Assembly (NCBI GenBank): GCA_025354985.1
Contig: JANXLU010000019.1
Location: forward strand, 62,001 to 126,000
Direction of reading: 5' to 3'
Origin: Chloroflexota bacterium
GTDB taxonomy: Bacteria; Chloroflexota; Anaerolineae; J036; Brachytrichaceae
DNA length: 64,000 nucleotides
Both the position numbers and the translations under genes were made by a program. Below are positions 20,308-28,645 of this stretch, piece after piece. The notes under the pieces were generated by a model, which was given only the letters and a program-made list of their open reading frames with translations, ran no database searches and had not been told where the DNA came from. Position 1 is the first letter of the stretch, and each line of letters begins with the position of its first letter.

Positions 20308-21248
20308 GTTTCGCGGCCATTCGTTATGCGTGAAGTCAAATAGGCTGTCAACAGCTCAAAATACATGTTCAACCCCTTATAGGTTATCCATTCCGGGGGA
20401 GCGGTTGTTAGCCAGCCAAGCGTGTTGCGGGCCCATGTTCGGTTGCTTGCAATTTCTTCCATGCGCGCGACATAGGTATGGATTGTAAACAAGACGTGGT
20501 TGCTTAACGTCAACGGGGACAAGGTTTGGCGTTCCACCCGAAAATAAAGTTCACGCCCAATGTTTTCCGCAGTTAGGAGCGTTTTACGCTCGTTAACCCA
20601 AGCTGAATGTTGGGGCGTGAGGTCGAGCTGCGCTGTTGGTTTTACACCGCCCCAGTTTGGCCGCCACACCGGTCGGCCCGGCTTCAAACGTTCCATAAGA
20701 TTGGTCGACGGTCGGGCAATTCGGTCGAACAGTGGAACTGGACTGTGCACATCAACAAAAGAACGGTTGAGTTTGTCACCGATCCTCCAGTCTCCGGGAA
20801 AACATACCAGCCCTCCGACCAGGGGTATTCCGGCTACCGCCGAATCCAACAAGCAAAGATCTTCCTGTATTTGCAGGCCAATCCATTCAAGCGGTTGAAC
20901 GGGCAGGCTTTCAACCACGCCGGGTTCAAAGTGGCACGCGTTGCCGCTCAGCTTGTTGCGCCAGCTTATTTCCCTTCCATGCTTTTCAAGCGAAAACCAG
21001 CCTGCGTTGAATTTGGTAAGGTCGCTGAGAATGAGGTCCAGCGATTCCCACTGTGCATCGATTGTGCCTGGAGCAAATAGGCAATACTCATCGTGATTTC
21101 GGTCAACCGCAGTTCGCTTTAGCTCCAGCTCCGATTTTATGCAATCCACGTCAATGTGAATGAGCGGACTGTGCGGTTCAATCGGGCGCGTGCCCATGGT
21201 CATCCCAAACTGTTCACTTGCCAGTGGAAAATATTGTTCGGGGATCAT
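20304..21248 (-). CDS. DUF3445 / heme-dependent oxidative N-demethylase (HODM)-like protein
   Basis: 314 residues, cytoplasmic. The central stretch (LVGGLVCFPGDWRIGDKLNR, then VHSPVPLFDRIARPSTNLMERL) and the later LYFRVERQTLSPL with VLFTIHTYV are the hallmark blocks of DUF3445, the family of the heme-dependent oxidative N-demethylase alpha subunit, which removes a methyl group from dimethylamine. Substrate specificity here is inferred only from the family. It starts one base after the response-regulator stop and overlaps the following fusion gene by 4 bp, so these three are translationally coupled. N-demethylation before phosphorylation and elimination of an amino compound would be a coherent order. 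Confidence 0.7.
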   Translation of the reverse strand: MIPEQYFPLASEQFGMTMGTRPIEPHSPLIHIDVDCIKSELELKRTAVDRNHDEYCLFAPGTIDAQWESLDLILSDLTKFNAGWFSLEKHGREISWRNKLSGNACHFEPGVVESLPVQPLEWIGLQIQEDLCLLDSAVAGIPLVGGLVCFPGDWRIGDKLNRSFVDVHSPVPLFDRIARPSTNLMERLKPGRPVWRPNWGGVKPTAQLDLTPQHSAWVNERKTLLTAENIGRELYFRVERQTLSPLTLSNHVLFTIHTYVARMEEIASNRTWARNTLGWLTTAPPEWITYKGLNMYFELLTAYLTSRITNGRET

Positions 21249-21902
21249 CTAGAGATAGTCTTTAAGGTTGTGCGCCGTTGCATAGGCGGCTGCTTCGGCA
21301 CGGTTGTGCACGTTCAGCTTGCCAAAAATTGTGCTGACATAATTCCGCACAGTTCCTTCGCCCAGGTTTAATGTCTCGGCGATGTCACGATTCGTTTTCC
21401 CCTCGCTCAAGTGCCATAACACGCGCATTTCCTGATCGCTAATCTGGTCAAACGCACTCTCCTCGCGCTTGCGAGCCGCTTCCCGGGTGCGCGCGAATAA
21501 CCGACTGATGGTCGCGGCATCGGCCGCTGAATTGCCCGCGCCCACGTCCTCGATCTTCTTGATCAAGTCATTGGTGCCAATTTGCTTCACAACAAATCCG
21601 CTTGCACCGGCGTTGATGCTTTCGAAAACAGTGTCGTCATCGCCATAGCTGGTCAACATGATGACTTTCACATCTGGTGCTGTGCGCTTAATTTCGCGAC
21701 AGGCTTCAATCCCGCTCATACCAGACAGGCGCACATCCATGAGCACGATGTCGGGTCGGTGTCTTAGTGCGCGACGCACCGCCTCCTGACCGGTGGCGGC
21801 TTCATCGACCACCTCAAAGTTTTCGTGCTGGCTAAGAACGGCCTTCAGACCGATTCGCACGACCTCGTGATCGTCAACCAGAACAATGCGAAGTTTTGGC
21901 AT
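21249..21902 (-). CDS. NarL/LuxR-family response regulator
   Basis: 217 residues from ATG 21902, where the receiver domain begins (MPKLRIVLVDDHEVV); a longer reading from 22007 would overlap the previous gene by ~100 bp. The receiver has the acidic pair Asp10-Asp11, phosphoacceptor Asp56 in IVLMDVRLSGMSG, the Thr/Ser switch in MLTSYG and Lys106. The C-terminal LuxR HTH contains LSEGKTNRDIAETLNLGEGTVRNYVSTIF. The probable partner is the histidine kinase at 23675-25051, encoded two genes upstream in the same operon. It likely controls this operon. Confidence 0.9.
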   Translation of the reverse strand: MPKLRIVLVDDHEVVRIGLKAVLSQHENFEVVDEAATGQEAVRRALRHRPDIVLMDVRLSGMSGIEACREIKRTAPDVKVIMLTSYGDDDTVFESINAGASGFVVKQIGTNDLIKKIEDVGAGNSAADAATISRLFARTREAARKREESAFDQISDQEMRVLWHLSEGKTNRDIAETLNLGEGTVRNYVSTIFGKLNVHNRAEAAAYATAHNLKDYL

Positions 21903-21910
21903 ATATGGGC

Positions 21911-22867
21911 TCAGCTGGATGGCGACGGCCACATTTCCGGATTCAGCATGTGTGGTGGCCGTTCGCCCCGTAAAACTTGTAGCGCCTGGGTGAGCGCGCT
22001 TTCCCATAGTCGCAAAATGCCCACCTCGGTTGCGCTGGCAATGTGTGGAGTGACTACGACCGTTTCGAGCATGAGCAGCGGATGTTCCTTTGGCGGTGGC
22101 TCAATCTGAAATACGTCCAAACCTGCCCCGGCCAGATGACCATTGGTCAAGGCATCGACTAGCGCGGATTCATCGACAAGCGAGCCACGCGCGGCATTTA
22201 TCAAGATTGCACCCTGTTTCATTTGCCCAAACCTGGTGCTGTTCATCAGGTTTTTGGTTTCTTCGGTTGCCGGGGCGTGCAGTGAAACCACGTCTGACTC
22301 ACTCAGGCAAGCCTCAAGCGTTGGCGCCAGGCGCACGCCAATCTCGCTAGCGCGTTGCGTGCTTAGGAATGGGTCAAACACGACTACCGTCATGCCCAGC
22401 GCACGCGCAACGGTTGCGACACGGCTGCCAATTCGCCCGGCGCCAACCAGACCAAGCGTGCGTCCATGTAGCTCCATGCCACGCAGCGCTGGTCGATAAC
22501 TACGGACTGTGCCAGCGCGTGTGTGCTCGTCGTATTGCCGGATGTGCTTGGCAACAGCCATCATTAACGCAATCGTGTGCTCGGCCGTGCTGATTGTTGG
22601 TGCTTCAGGTGCATAGCAGGCAATGATGCCGCGCTGGGTGGCGGCGCGCACGTCCAGGTTTTCATACCCCACGCCCAGGCGCGCAATGACCTTCAGCCGC
22701 GGTCCTTGATCCATAAACGCGCCGTTAAATTGGCTGCCCCCGGCAATCGCGCCATCGCACTCTGCAAGTTGAGCCATTGGTGCACCCGGTCCAATTAATT
22801 CAGCGTGGCCCTCGGTAATCGCGCGAGACTTCGCCGGAATGGATCCATCCAACCAGAGCCGAAACAT
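21911..22867 (-). CDS. D-isomer-specific 2-hydroxyacid dehydrogenase (NAD-dependent)
   Basis: 318 residues from ATG 22867 (MFRLWLDG); a start at 22909 would overlap the aldolase gene. The NAD-binding Rossmann motif is LGLVGAGRIGSRVA. The catalytic set is Arg in NAARGSLVDE, Glu in DVFQIEPPPKEHPL and His in VVTPHIASATEVG. These fit the phosphoglycerate/hydroxypyruvate dehydrogenase superfamily, which interconverts 2-oxo and D-2-hydroxy acids. It starts 1 bp after the aldolase stop and ends 8 bp before the response regulator. In this operon it could reduce the 2-keto acid or hydroxy acid linked to the aldolase reaction. Confidence 0.85.
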   Translation of the reverse strand: MFRLWLDGSIPAKSRAITEGHAELIGPGAPMAQLAECDGAIAGGSQFNGAFMDQGPRLKVIARLGVGYENLDVRAATQRGIIACYAPEAPTISTAEHTIALMMAVAKHIRQYDEHTRAGTVRSYRPALRGMELHGRTLGLVGAGRIGSRVATVARALGMTVVVFDPFLSTQRASEIGVRLAPTLEACLSESDVVSLHAPATEETKNLMNSTRFGQMKQGAILINAARGSLVDESALVDALTNGHLAGAGLDVFQIEPPPKEHPLLMLETVVVTPHIASATEVGILRLWESALTQALQVLRGERPPHMLNPEMWPSPSS

Positions 22868-22868
22868 C

Positions 22869-23666
22869 CTAGTACGGCCCCTTTGACGTGGACGCGGCCG
22901 GGGTCTCACCCCGCGCTTCCTTCACGGCAGTGTTTACGGCGTTCGAAAGGTAGCCACCGTCCGATAACAGCGTAGTGAACTGCACCCCGCGTGCCATCAT
23001 TGCGCGTGCATGTGTCGCGCCCGCGCAGTGCATGCCAGGGACAACCCCATGCTTCTTGCATCCTTGAATGATCGCGTCCAAGGCCTCATTTAACCGGGTG
23101 TCCGTTGCCTCGTATACGGTCTTAGGGTTGCTGCCAAGTGTTATGCTCAAGTCGGCTGGACCGATATACACGGCATCCAGGCCCGGGACGCTGAGGATCG
23201 CATCCAAGTTCTGGATTGCGGTTTCCGTCTCAATCATCGCGAATGTTAGTGTGGTCGCGTTCGCTTGTGCGAAATAGTCCTTAGTAACAAGTCCCGCCCG
23301 AACCGGTCCATAGCTGCGATAGCCGGCCGGAAAGTAACGGCAGGCGCCGACGAATCGTTCGCATTCCTCGCGTGAGTTGATCATCGGGCAAATAATGCCC
23401 TGCGCTCCTGCGTCCAACATTTTCATGATGATCCCGGGCTCGTTCCATGGCACCCGTGCCAGCGGTACGGTGTTCGTGGTGCCAAGCGCCTGCAGCATGG
23501 GGATTGCGCTATCGTAGTTTATTAAACCGTGTTGCAGATCCAAGGTGACACTGTCAAAACCGGCATGGCCCATTAACTCCGCCGACCAGGAACTTGGTAT
23601 GCCACACCAGCCATTGATTACCGCGCCGCCTTGTTGCCAAATGGATTTTAGGTTTGTCTGTGTCAT
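22869..23666 (-). CDS. HpcH/HpaI-family class II aldolase
   Basis: 265 residues, TIM-barrel. Family segments are GGAVINGWCGIPSSWSAELMGHAGFDSVTLDLQHG at the N-terminus, MLDAGAQGIICPMINSREECERFVGACRYFPAGYRSYGP, and the metal-site region FAMIETETAIQNLDAILSVPGLDAVYIGPADLSITLG with Glu and Asp ligands. Family members cleave or form pyruvate-containing hydroxy acids (2-keto-3-deoxy sugar acids, HHED) with an aldehyde as co-product. It lies 8 bp after the sensor kinase and 1 bp before the dehydrogenase. An aldehyde released by the fusion enzyme downstream could be its partner; this is inference. Confidence 0.88.
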   Translation of the reverse strand: MTQTNLKSIWQQGGAVINGWCGIPSSWSAELMGHAGFDSVTLDLQHGLINYDSAIPMLQALGTTNTVPLARVPWNEPGIIMKMLDAGAQGIICPMINSREECERFVGACRYFPAGYRSYGPVRAGLVTKDYFAQANATTLTFAMIETETAIQNLDAILSVPGLDAVYIGPADLSITLGSNPKTVYEATDTRLNEALDAIIQGCKKHGVVPGMHCAGATHARAMMARGVQFTTLLSDGGYLSNAVNTAVKEARGETPAASTSKGPY

Positions 23667-23674
23667 GGTTATTT

Positions 23675-25051
23675 TTAAGATTGTGGAATGTTTACGTCGA
23701 TCCGCGTGCCCTTTCCAGGTGCCGCATCTATGTGAAGTGTAGCGCCAAGCAGTCTGGCTCGCTCTCTCATGTTTCTTAGCCCCCGCCCAAGGGTCGTTTC
23801 CCCGGGTATTGCTCCGGAACCGTCATCCACTACACCCACGGTAAGCGGGTCACCGTAACGTAGTGTAACCTTTACCCGTTTCGCTCCTGCGTGCCGGCTG
23901 ATGTTGGTCAACGCTTCCCGCGTGATCTGATAGACATGTTGCCTGCGCTCCGGGTCAAGTGAGGGACCCGGTTTGCCGTCCACACGCCATTCCGTTTCCA
24001 GGCCGGTGCGCATGCGAAATTCTGTCACGATGTCTAGCAGCCCACGAGCAAGATCCTCATCGGCGCTGGCGTTGCGCAGGTCGTAGATGTATCCACGAAC
24101 ATCGCTCATGGTCTTGTTAAGGAGGGCCTGAACCGGTTGCGCGCCGTTTACGCCCTCCAGCATTAACCCGGCGGCATAAATGCTTTGGATTGTGCCGTCG
24201 TGCAAGTCTCTACTAATCCGTTCGCGCTCCAAAATCAGCGCTTGCTGTTGATGCAATGCCTGGGCCGCGCTATCGGCCTCCAATCGAAAAACCTCCATCG
24301 CACGAAAGAAGAAAAGCAAAATTATGCCACCCACAAACGCGCGCACAATCCCAATTGGTATGCCGCTCGCGACGAACAGGCTTTGCTCGTTCAATAGCAG
24401 GGAAGGGGGCAACGCAGACCGCGGCACCAACAGACCCTCCACCACGGCATAGACTAAGAAGGCCGTGCCGGCCACACGCAGCGCCCGAACGATCCGCTGG
24501 ATATGTAGTGGGCCAAGAAGTCGGCCGGCTTGCTGACGCAGCCCATATGCAACCAGCAGTGCCGCTGGAAACGCTACCAAATATCGAAGACCAGCTTCCA
24601 GAGAGTGGTTTAGCGCGTCATATGGTCCGGCGCCAAGGGTTCGCCCAACCAGAATCACGAACGTGCCAATCGCGATCACAGCAATTGGCAGAATCCATTC
24701 CAGTTTTGGTTTGAGCGGTGGTTGATTTAGCTTTAGACCAAAGCCCAGCAATGATGCGAAACACATTAACTGCACGAACAGCTGCAACAACCGGAGAGAT
24801 TCTATGGTTTCGGAAGTCAAAAGTTGTTGTTGGATCGGAATAAAACTGTTGCCCCAGGTCGCCAGCGCCTCAAACAGCGACATGGCAGCCAGCCACGGAA
24901 GCGCCCGTGACAGGTCAAGCTCACTCCGCTGTCGCCACTGTAGCCACATCGCCACGCCAAGCACCAAAAACACCTGACCGTGCACAAATTGCACGATTAC
25001 ATCGTTAATGGCAAAAAAGGCTGACAAAGTTTCACGAAAAGACTGAGGCAT
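23675..25051 (-). CDS. Membrane sensor histidine kinase (NarL-type, HisKA_3)
   Basis: 458 residues. The N-terminal ~250 residues form about seven hydrophobic helices without a large periplasmic domain, so the signal is probably sensed in or near the membrane. HisKA_3 has His284 in RISRDLHDGTIQS. The HATPase region follows with N-box NISRHAGAKRVKV, G1 VGVVDDGSG and G2 LGRGLRNMRERARLLGA. It is the first gene of a seven-gene operon that also encodes its likely response regulator (21249-21902), separated from it by two metabolic genes. It is divergent from 25083 with a ~30-bp gap. Confidence 0.9.
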   Translation of the reverse strand: MPQSFRETLSAFFAINDVIVQFVHGQVFLVLGVAMWLQWRQRSELDLSRALPWLAAMSLFEALATWGNSFIPIQQQLLTSETIESLRLLQLFVQLMCFASLLGFGLKLNQPPLKPKLEWILPIAVIAIGTFVILVGRTLGAGPYDALNHSLEAGLRYLVAFPAALLVAYGLRQQAGRLLGPLHIQRIVRALRVAGTAFLVYAVVEGLLVPRSALPPSLLLNEQSLFVASGIPIGIVRAFVGGIILLFFFRAMEVFRLEADSAAQALHQQQALILERERISRDLHDGTIQSIYAAGLMLEGVNGAQPVQALLNKTMSDVRGYIYDLRNASADEDLARGLLDIVTEFRMRTGLETEWRVDGKPGPSLDPERRQHVYQITREALTNISRHAGAKRVKVTLRYGDPLTVGVVDDGSGAIPGETTLGRGLRNMRERARLLGATLHIDAAPGKGTRIDVNIPQS

Positions 25052-25068
25052 TGTTTAGATTCATTGCC

Positions 25069-25074
25069 TATAAT
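25069..25074 (+). promoter_or_regulatory. Consensus -10 box 9 nt before the 25083 start
   Basis: TATAAT at 25069-25074 would place transcription start close to 25081, at or just before the TTG start codon, implying a leaderless or near-leaderless message. No good -35 hexamer is seen at 16-18 bp, so the assignment rests on the -10 box alone. Confidence 0.35.
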
Positions 25075-25082
25075 TTTCAAGT

Positions 25083-25988
25083 TTGATTATCCCTGACCGT
25101 TTGCCCCCCGATGCCACTCTAATTGCCCTAGCGGCTCTGGCAATTGCCGTGGTGGGCTTGCTTTTGTTTTTGTTTGGGCTGCGCAAGCTCAGCAGATCGC
25201 AGGGCGGCGTCTACTACATGGTTCGCAAACAGGATCACAAGGATGCCCTCGTGCGAATCAGAGCGTCACTGATTGTTTTGATAAGTGGGGCCATTGTGTT
25301 CTTGCTTAGCCGGCTTATGGCGCCATCCGATTCGGTTGTGGCCGAGGCCATCAATCCAGTTTGGCAGGCGGTGGTCCCGCCGGTGGTCAACACGGCAACC
25401 GCGCTGCCACCGCCCACGTTCACGCCTACGTTGGTTACATCACCCACGTCCACGCCGACGATCGTGCCAAGCGCCACGCCGGCGCCCACTGTGACGCCCT
25501 CACCAAGCCCGGCCCCAACCAAGCTTCCGTCACCCACAACTTCAGCCACGCAAACCCCGATACCGCCCACGGCGATACCCGCGCTCAAGCCGACGGCAAC
25601 TCCCGACACCACATTATCCGCAACAGCTGCTGCTGTTGGCCAGCCAACGGCCACGCTACGCGCACGTTCGTTGCGATTAAACGCGTTGGCGGCTGCTTAT
25701 GATGCGCTTGGGCGCCCCTATGCCCCCACCACCGAATTTGCCGCGGGCACCAAGGTGTTGTTTCTTTTCTTTGACTACACCGATTTACCCGCCGACATAC
25801 AGATTCAGCACATCTGGACGCGCAATGGTCAACCGCCAAATGTTCAACGCACGGTATGGTCAAAGCCGGGCGATGGGTTGGGTTACCTGATGTTGCAACT
25901 GCCAAATGGGTTTGATGCCGGATTATGGGAAGTTCGCGTGTTCTTGGAAGATAAACAGCAGTTTGTTGCGAACTTCGTCGTCAAGTGA
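25083..25988 (+). CDS. Membrane-anchored protein with Thr/Pro-rich linker
   Basis: 301 residues from TTG 25083. This is the only usable start before the first helix, since TAA stops lie just upstream. Residues ~10-35 and 55-75 are hydrophobic. Residues ~100-190 form a Pro/Thr/Ser-rich low-complexity linker common in Chloroflexota exported proteins. The C-terminal ~110 residues are a small beta domain (TKVLFLFFDYTDLP, GLWEVRVFLEDKQ) that looks like an immunoglobulin- or C2-like sandwich. No enzyme motif was seen. Its stop overlaps the queG start (GTGA). A perfect TATAAT lies at 25069-25074, so the mRNA leader may be almost absent. Confidence 0.6.
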   Translation: MIIPDRLPPDATLIALAALAIAVVGLLLFLFGLRKLSRSQGGVYYMVRKQDHKDALVRIRASLIVLISGAIVFLLSRLMAPSDSVVAEAINPVWQAVVPPVVNTATALPPPTFTPTLVTSPTSTPTIVPSATPAPTVTPSPSPAPTKLPSPTTSATQTPIPPTAIPALKPTATPDTTLSATAAAVGQPTATLRARSLRLNALAAAYDALGRPYAPTTEFAAGTKVLFLFFDYTDLPADIQIQHIWTRNGQPPNVQRTVWSKPGDGLGYLMLQLPNGFDAGLWEVRVFLEDKQQFVANFVVK

Positions 25989-27052
25989 TTTCTAAAAACA
26001 AAATCCGAACGTACGCGACCGAGCTCGGGTTTGATCTCTTTGGAATCGTCTCGACTGCAACGGACGCTCCTCATCACAACGCATTCCTGAATTGGTTGGA
26101 ACGGGGCGCGCACGGTGAGATGTCCTATTTGGCGCGGGACTCGGATCGTCGACGAAATCCAACGTCATTGTTCCCGGCATGCAGATCAATCATCATGTTG
26201 GGCGTAAGCTACGACCAATTAAGCGTTCCTGCGCACGTGCTTTCCGATCCCGCACGCGGGAGGATCGCCCGGTATGCATGGGGCCTCGACTATCACGATG
26301 TGCTCGTGCCGCGCTTGCGGGCGCTCGGTGATCTGGTTACACAGAGCTCGCGATCGTATGTGGATACGGGCGCCCTTCTGGAGCGCGATTGGGCCGAGCA
26401 GGCCGGTTTGGGCTTTGTTGGTAAAAACACCTGCATCATCAATCGTGATCGGGGCAGTTATTTGTTTCTTGGCGCCGTTCTCCTCGACGATGACGTCGAG
26501 GAGTCCAAAGAGGCCCCTAACAAAACACCTGCAACTGGCTGTGGTCACTGCACGCGGTGTCTCACCGCCTGCCCGACGTCCGCCTTTACCGCGGCTTATC
26601 AGCTGGATGCGCGCAAGTGCATCTCCTATTTGACGATTGAGCTCAAAGGCGCAATACCGGAACTGTTGCGCCCCCAGATGGGCAATTGGATTTTTGGCTG
26701 CGATATCTGTCAGGATGTTTGCCCGTATGTTCGGCGCATCGAGCGCAATCGCCTGGTGTCGTTGCCGTCAGTTGACAGCGAGGTTGCCGCACCGAGGCTG
26801 AAGGATGTGTTGTCACTCGATCAAGCGTCCTTTCGTGCACGGTTCAAGGCAACGCCAATCATGCGCGCCAAGCGGCGCGGTCTACTCCGGAATGCGTGTG
26901 TCGCTGCGGCAAATTATGGCAAGGAGGACGTAATCCCGGCATTGCGCAACCTGCTTGATGATTCGGAGCCACTGCTTCGCACGCATGCACAGTGGGCGTT
27001 GACCCATCTGACGGGATCCACAAATCGTACAGCGCCACTTACTCAAGGATGA
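25985..27052 (+). CDS. queG: Epoxyqueuosine reductase
   Basis: 355 residues from GTG 25985. It catalyses the last step of queuosine synthesis in tRNA, reducing epoxyqueuosine with cobalamin and two 4Fe-4S clusters. Visible motifs are the N-terminal FDLFGIVSTATDA, the QueG-specific WGLDYHDVLVPRLRALGD and DTGALLERDWAEQAGLGFVGKNT (catalytic Asp region), and two ferredoxin-type Cys motifs, TGCGHCTRCLTACPTSAF and FGCDICQDVCPY. The C-terminal ~70 residues form a HEAT-like pair that binds tRNA. Its start overlaps the stop of the membrane protein gene, and its last 14 bp overlap the convergent VOC gene. Confidence 0.93.
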   Translation: MISKNKIRTYATELGFDLFGIVSTATDAPHHNAFLNWLERGAHGEMSYLARDSDRRRNPTSLFPACRSIIMLGVSYDQLSVPAHVLSDPARGRIARYAWGLDYHDVLVPRLRALGDLVTQSSRSYVDTGALLERDWAEQAGLGFVGKNTCIINRDRGSYLFLGAVLLDDDVEESKEAPNKTPATGCGHCTRCLTACPTSAFTAAYQLDARKCISYLTIELKGAIPELLRPQMGNWIFGCDICQDVCPYVRRIERNRLVSLPSVDSEVAAPRLKDVLSLDQASFRARFKATPIMRAKRRGLLRNACVAAANYGKEDVIPALRNLLDDSEPLLRTHAQWALTHLTGSTNRTAPLTQG

Positions 27053-27683
27053 CGACGTCACGCGGCGTTTGAATCATCGCCTGCAGACCAGCCTCCTGTA
27101 AAGGTGACGTCCTGCGGACGACGAATTGTTGCGCCAGACCCAATGCCTTTATCGTCCTCGATATGGTCTCCGGCGCGCTGTGAAAGCCACGTAGCCCAAC
27201 CAGCCGCAGACCGGTATCGGTCATGCCATCCGCAGGGTGATGACCTGAGTTGTCCCATTCAATAAGGTGGGGAATCAGCCCGTCGCCAATAAGCCCGCCG
27301 TCAGCGGTAAAGCCAAACTGCCAGCTAAAGTCACCGCGGCTCATTGGGCGGATGTCAACAGGCACAGGGAGCGCCCCACTGTCTATTCTCACGGCGGTGC
27401 TGCGTGCTACCCAGGTGAGCAGCCTGGGGCGCAGGCGAAGCTGCGCTTGCAGCGCTGGATCATCCAAATTGAACCATCGGGGCAGGGCGGGTTGCACGCC
27501 ATTCGGGTCAATCGCGATGACTTCCAGGTATTGTCTTTCACCCAGGCGCAACACCCGATTGTGCGTGCCAATTGCCACGTGTTGACCCCCGCCCATTGGC
27601 TGGGCACCCAACACATCATCCACATACGCCATGCCTTGTTCGAGCGTATGTGCGGCCAACACCAAATGATCAAGCGTGATCAC
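27039..27683 (-). CDS. Glyoxalase-like (Glyoxalase_3 type) VOC protein
   Basis: 214 residues. It begins ITLDHLVLAAHTLEQGMAYVDDVLG, the first VOC module with its metal-ligand His, then GGGQHVAIGTHNRVLRLGERQYLEVIAIDP (second ligand region with Glu). This matches PF13468. Family members are poorly characterised hydrolase/isomerase-like proteins. It overlaps the patatin gene upstream by 4 bp, which implies coupled translation, and overlaps the 3' end of queG on the other strand by 14 bp. Confidence 0.75.
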   Translation of the reverse strand: MITLDHLVLAAHTLEQGMAYVDDVLGAQPMGGGQHVAIGTHNRVLRLGERQYLEVIAIDPNGVQPALPRWFNLDDPALQAQLRLRPRLLTWVARSTAVRIDSGALPVPVDIRPMSRGDFSWQFGFTADGGLIGDGLIPHLIEWDNSGHHPADGMTDTGLRLVGLRGFHSAPETISRTIKALGLAQQFVVRRTSPLQEAGLQAMIQTPRDVVILE

Positions 27684-28588
27684 GCGTGTTCTAAAAACGG
27701 TCTGGTGCCGGCCGGGCCCTCCGGTAGCTCATGTTCGCCAAACTTGTGCATTCCGCGCACCCGATTTGGTGCGGGTGACCGCAAATAGTCGCGCATGTCG
27801 CGCGCGCCGCTCGCGATCATGGCATCGGTCTTTGAAAAGTCTCCGAGGTTCACATCAGGAAACTCGTAAAACGGTATGTGGTGGATCGTTATCCCTGGTG
27901 TCGCAATGCCTTTTTGCAGCTGTTCTATGTTGCGCGAATACAAGATCGGCCGACTGGCATGCTCACCAATCTTAAGCACACCTTCAAAGCTGCGCTTGGC
28001 GCGCAGGTCATATGCAATATCAAGCGCATAAATCTCGGTTGCACCCCGCGATATCGCCAACATAATCGGCAAATTTATCAACGAGCCCCCGTCGATAAAC
28101 AGCTCGCCCTTGTGCTTGGTGGGCGGAAAGAATCCAGGAACCGCCGAGCTAGTCGCGATGGCTTCAACCACGTCAGCGCTTGGATCATCGCCATACACAT
28201 ACAGCGTGTGCGTCCGCAAATGTCCAATGGTCACAAACAGCGGAATCTTGAGTGCGCCAAATGTGGTCGTGCCGTCACCCATGCGCGCGCGCGCATAGCG
28301 CTTCAATAGTTGATTGTCGGATATGTGATCTGCGCCCAGCGCAAATTGTTTGACAAACTGCAGTGGGCTGGCCGCAATGAGCTTGTGTTTCCCCGCGCGG
28401 TTCCACAACCGCGCCATCTCATCACATTGTTCGGTGACCGGGTTTAGCGCGAGGAAGGCCCCATTGATGGCACCAGCCGATGACCCCACTATCATCTCGG
28501 GAACAATACCGGATTCCAGGAGCACGCGCAACGCACCCACTTGTAACGGACCCCGGTTGCCGCCGCCGGATAAAACGAATGTAATCAC
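27680..28588 (-). CDS. Patatin-like phospholipase
   Basis: 302 residues, from GTG 28588 with GGAGG immediately upstream. The patatin catalytic dyad is present: GGGNRGPLQVGALRVLLESG (oxyanion loop), Ser in GSSAGAINGAFLA, and Asp in DGGSLINLP. Family members hydrolyse ester bonds of phospholipids, galactolipids or lysophospholipids. There is no signal peptide, so it acts in the cytoplasm or at the inner membrane face. It lies 57 bp downstream of the FtsH-like protease gene in the same direction and is coupled to the following VOC gene. Confidence 0.85.
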   Translation of the reverse strand: MITFVLSGGGNRGPLQVGALRVLLESGIVPEMIVGSSAGAINGAFLALNPVTEQCDEMARLWNRAGKHKLIAASPLQFVKQFALGADHISDNQLLKRYARARMGDGTTTFGALKIPLFVTIGHLRTHTLYVYGDDPSADVVEAIATSSAVPGFFPPTKHKGELFIDGGSLINLPIMLAISRGATEIYALDIAYDLRAKRSFEGVLKIGEHASRPILYSRNIEQLQKGIATPGITIHHIPFYEFPDVNLGDFSKTDAMIASGARDMRDYLRSPAPNRVRGMHKFGEHELPEGPAGTRPFLEHA

Positions 28589-28645
28589 CCTCCATGTATT
28601 GTATGGGTGATCACATTCGGCATCAATCAGGAAGTTTGCTCCGAT

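Noticed and set aside
25400-25640. Tandem DNA repeat or CRISPR-like array
   Set aside because: The repetitive look comes from Thr/Pro/Ala codons of the linker; no constant repeat-spacer periodicity exists. The same holds for 40805-41150.
28584-28611. ATCACCC...GGGTGAT inverted repeat as a terminator or operator
   Set aside because: It covers the patatin start codon, has a 14-nt loop and no T-run; it may affect translation, but evidence is too thin for a feature.
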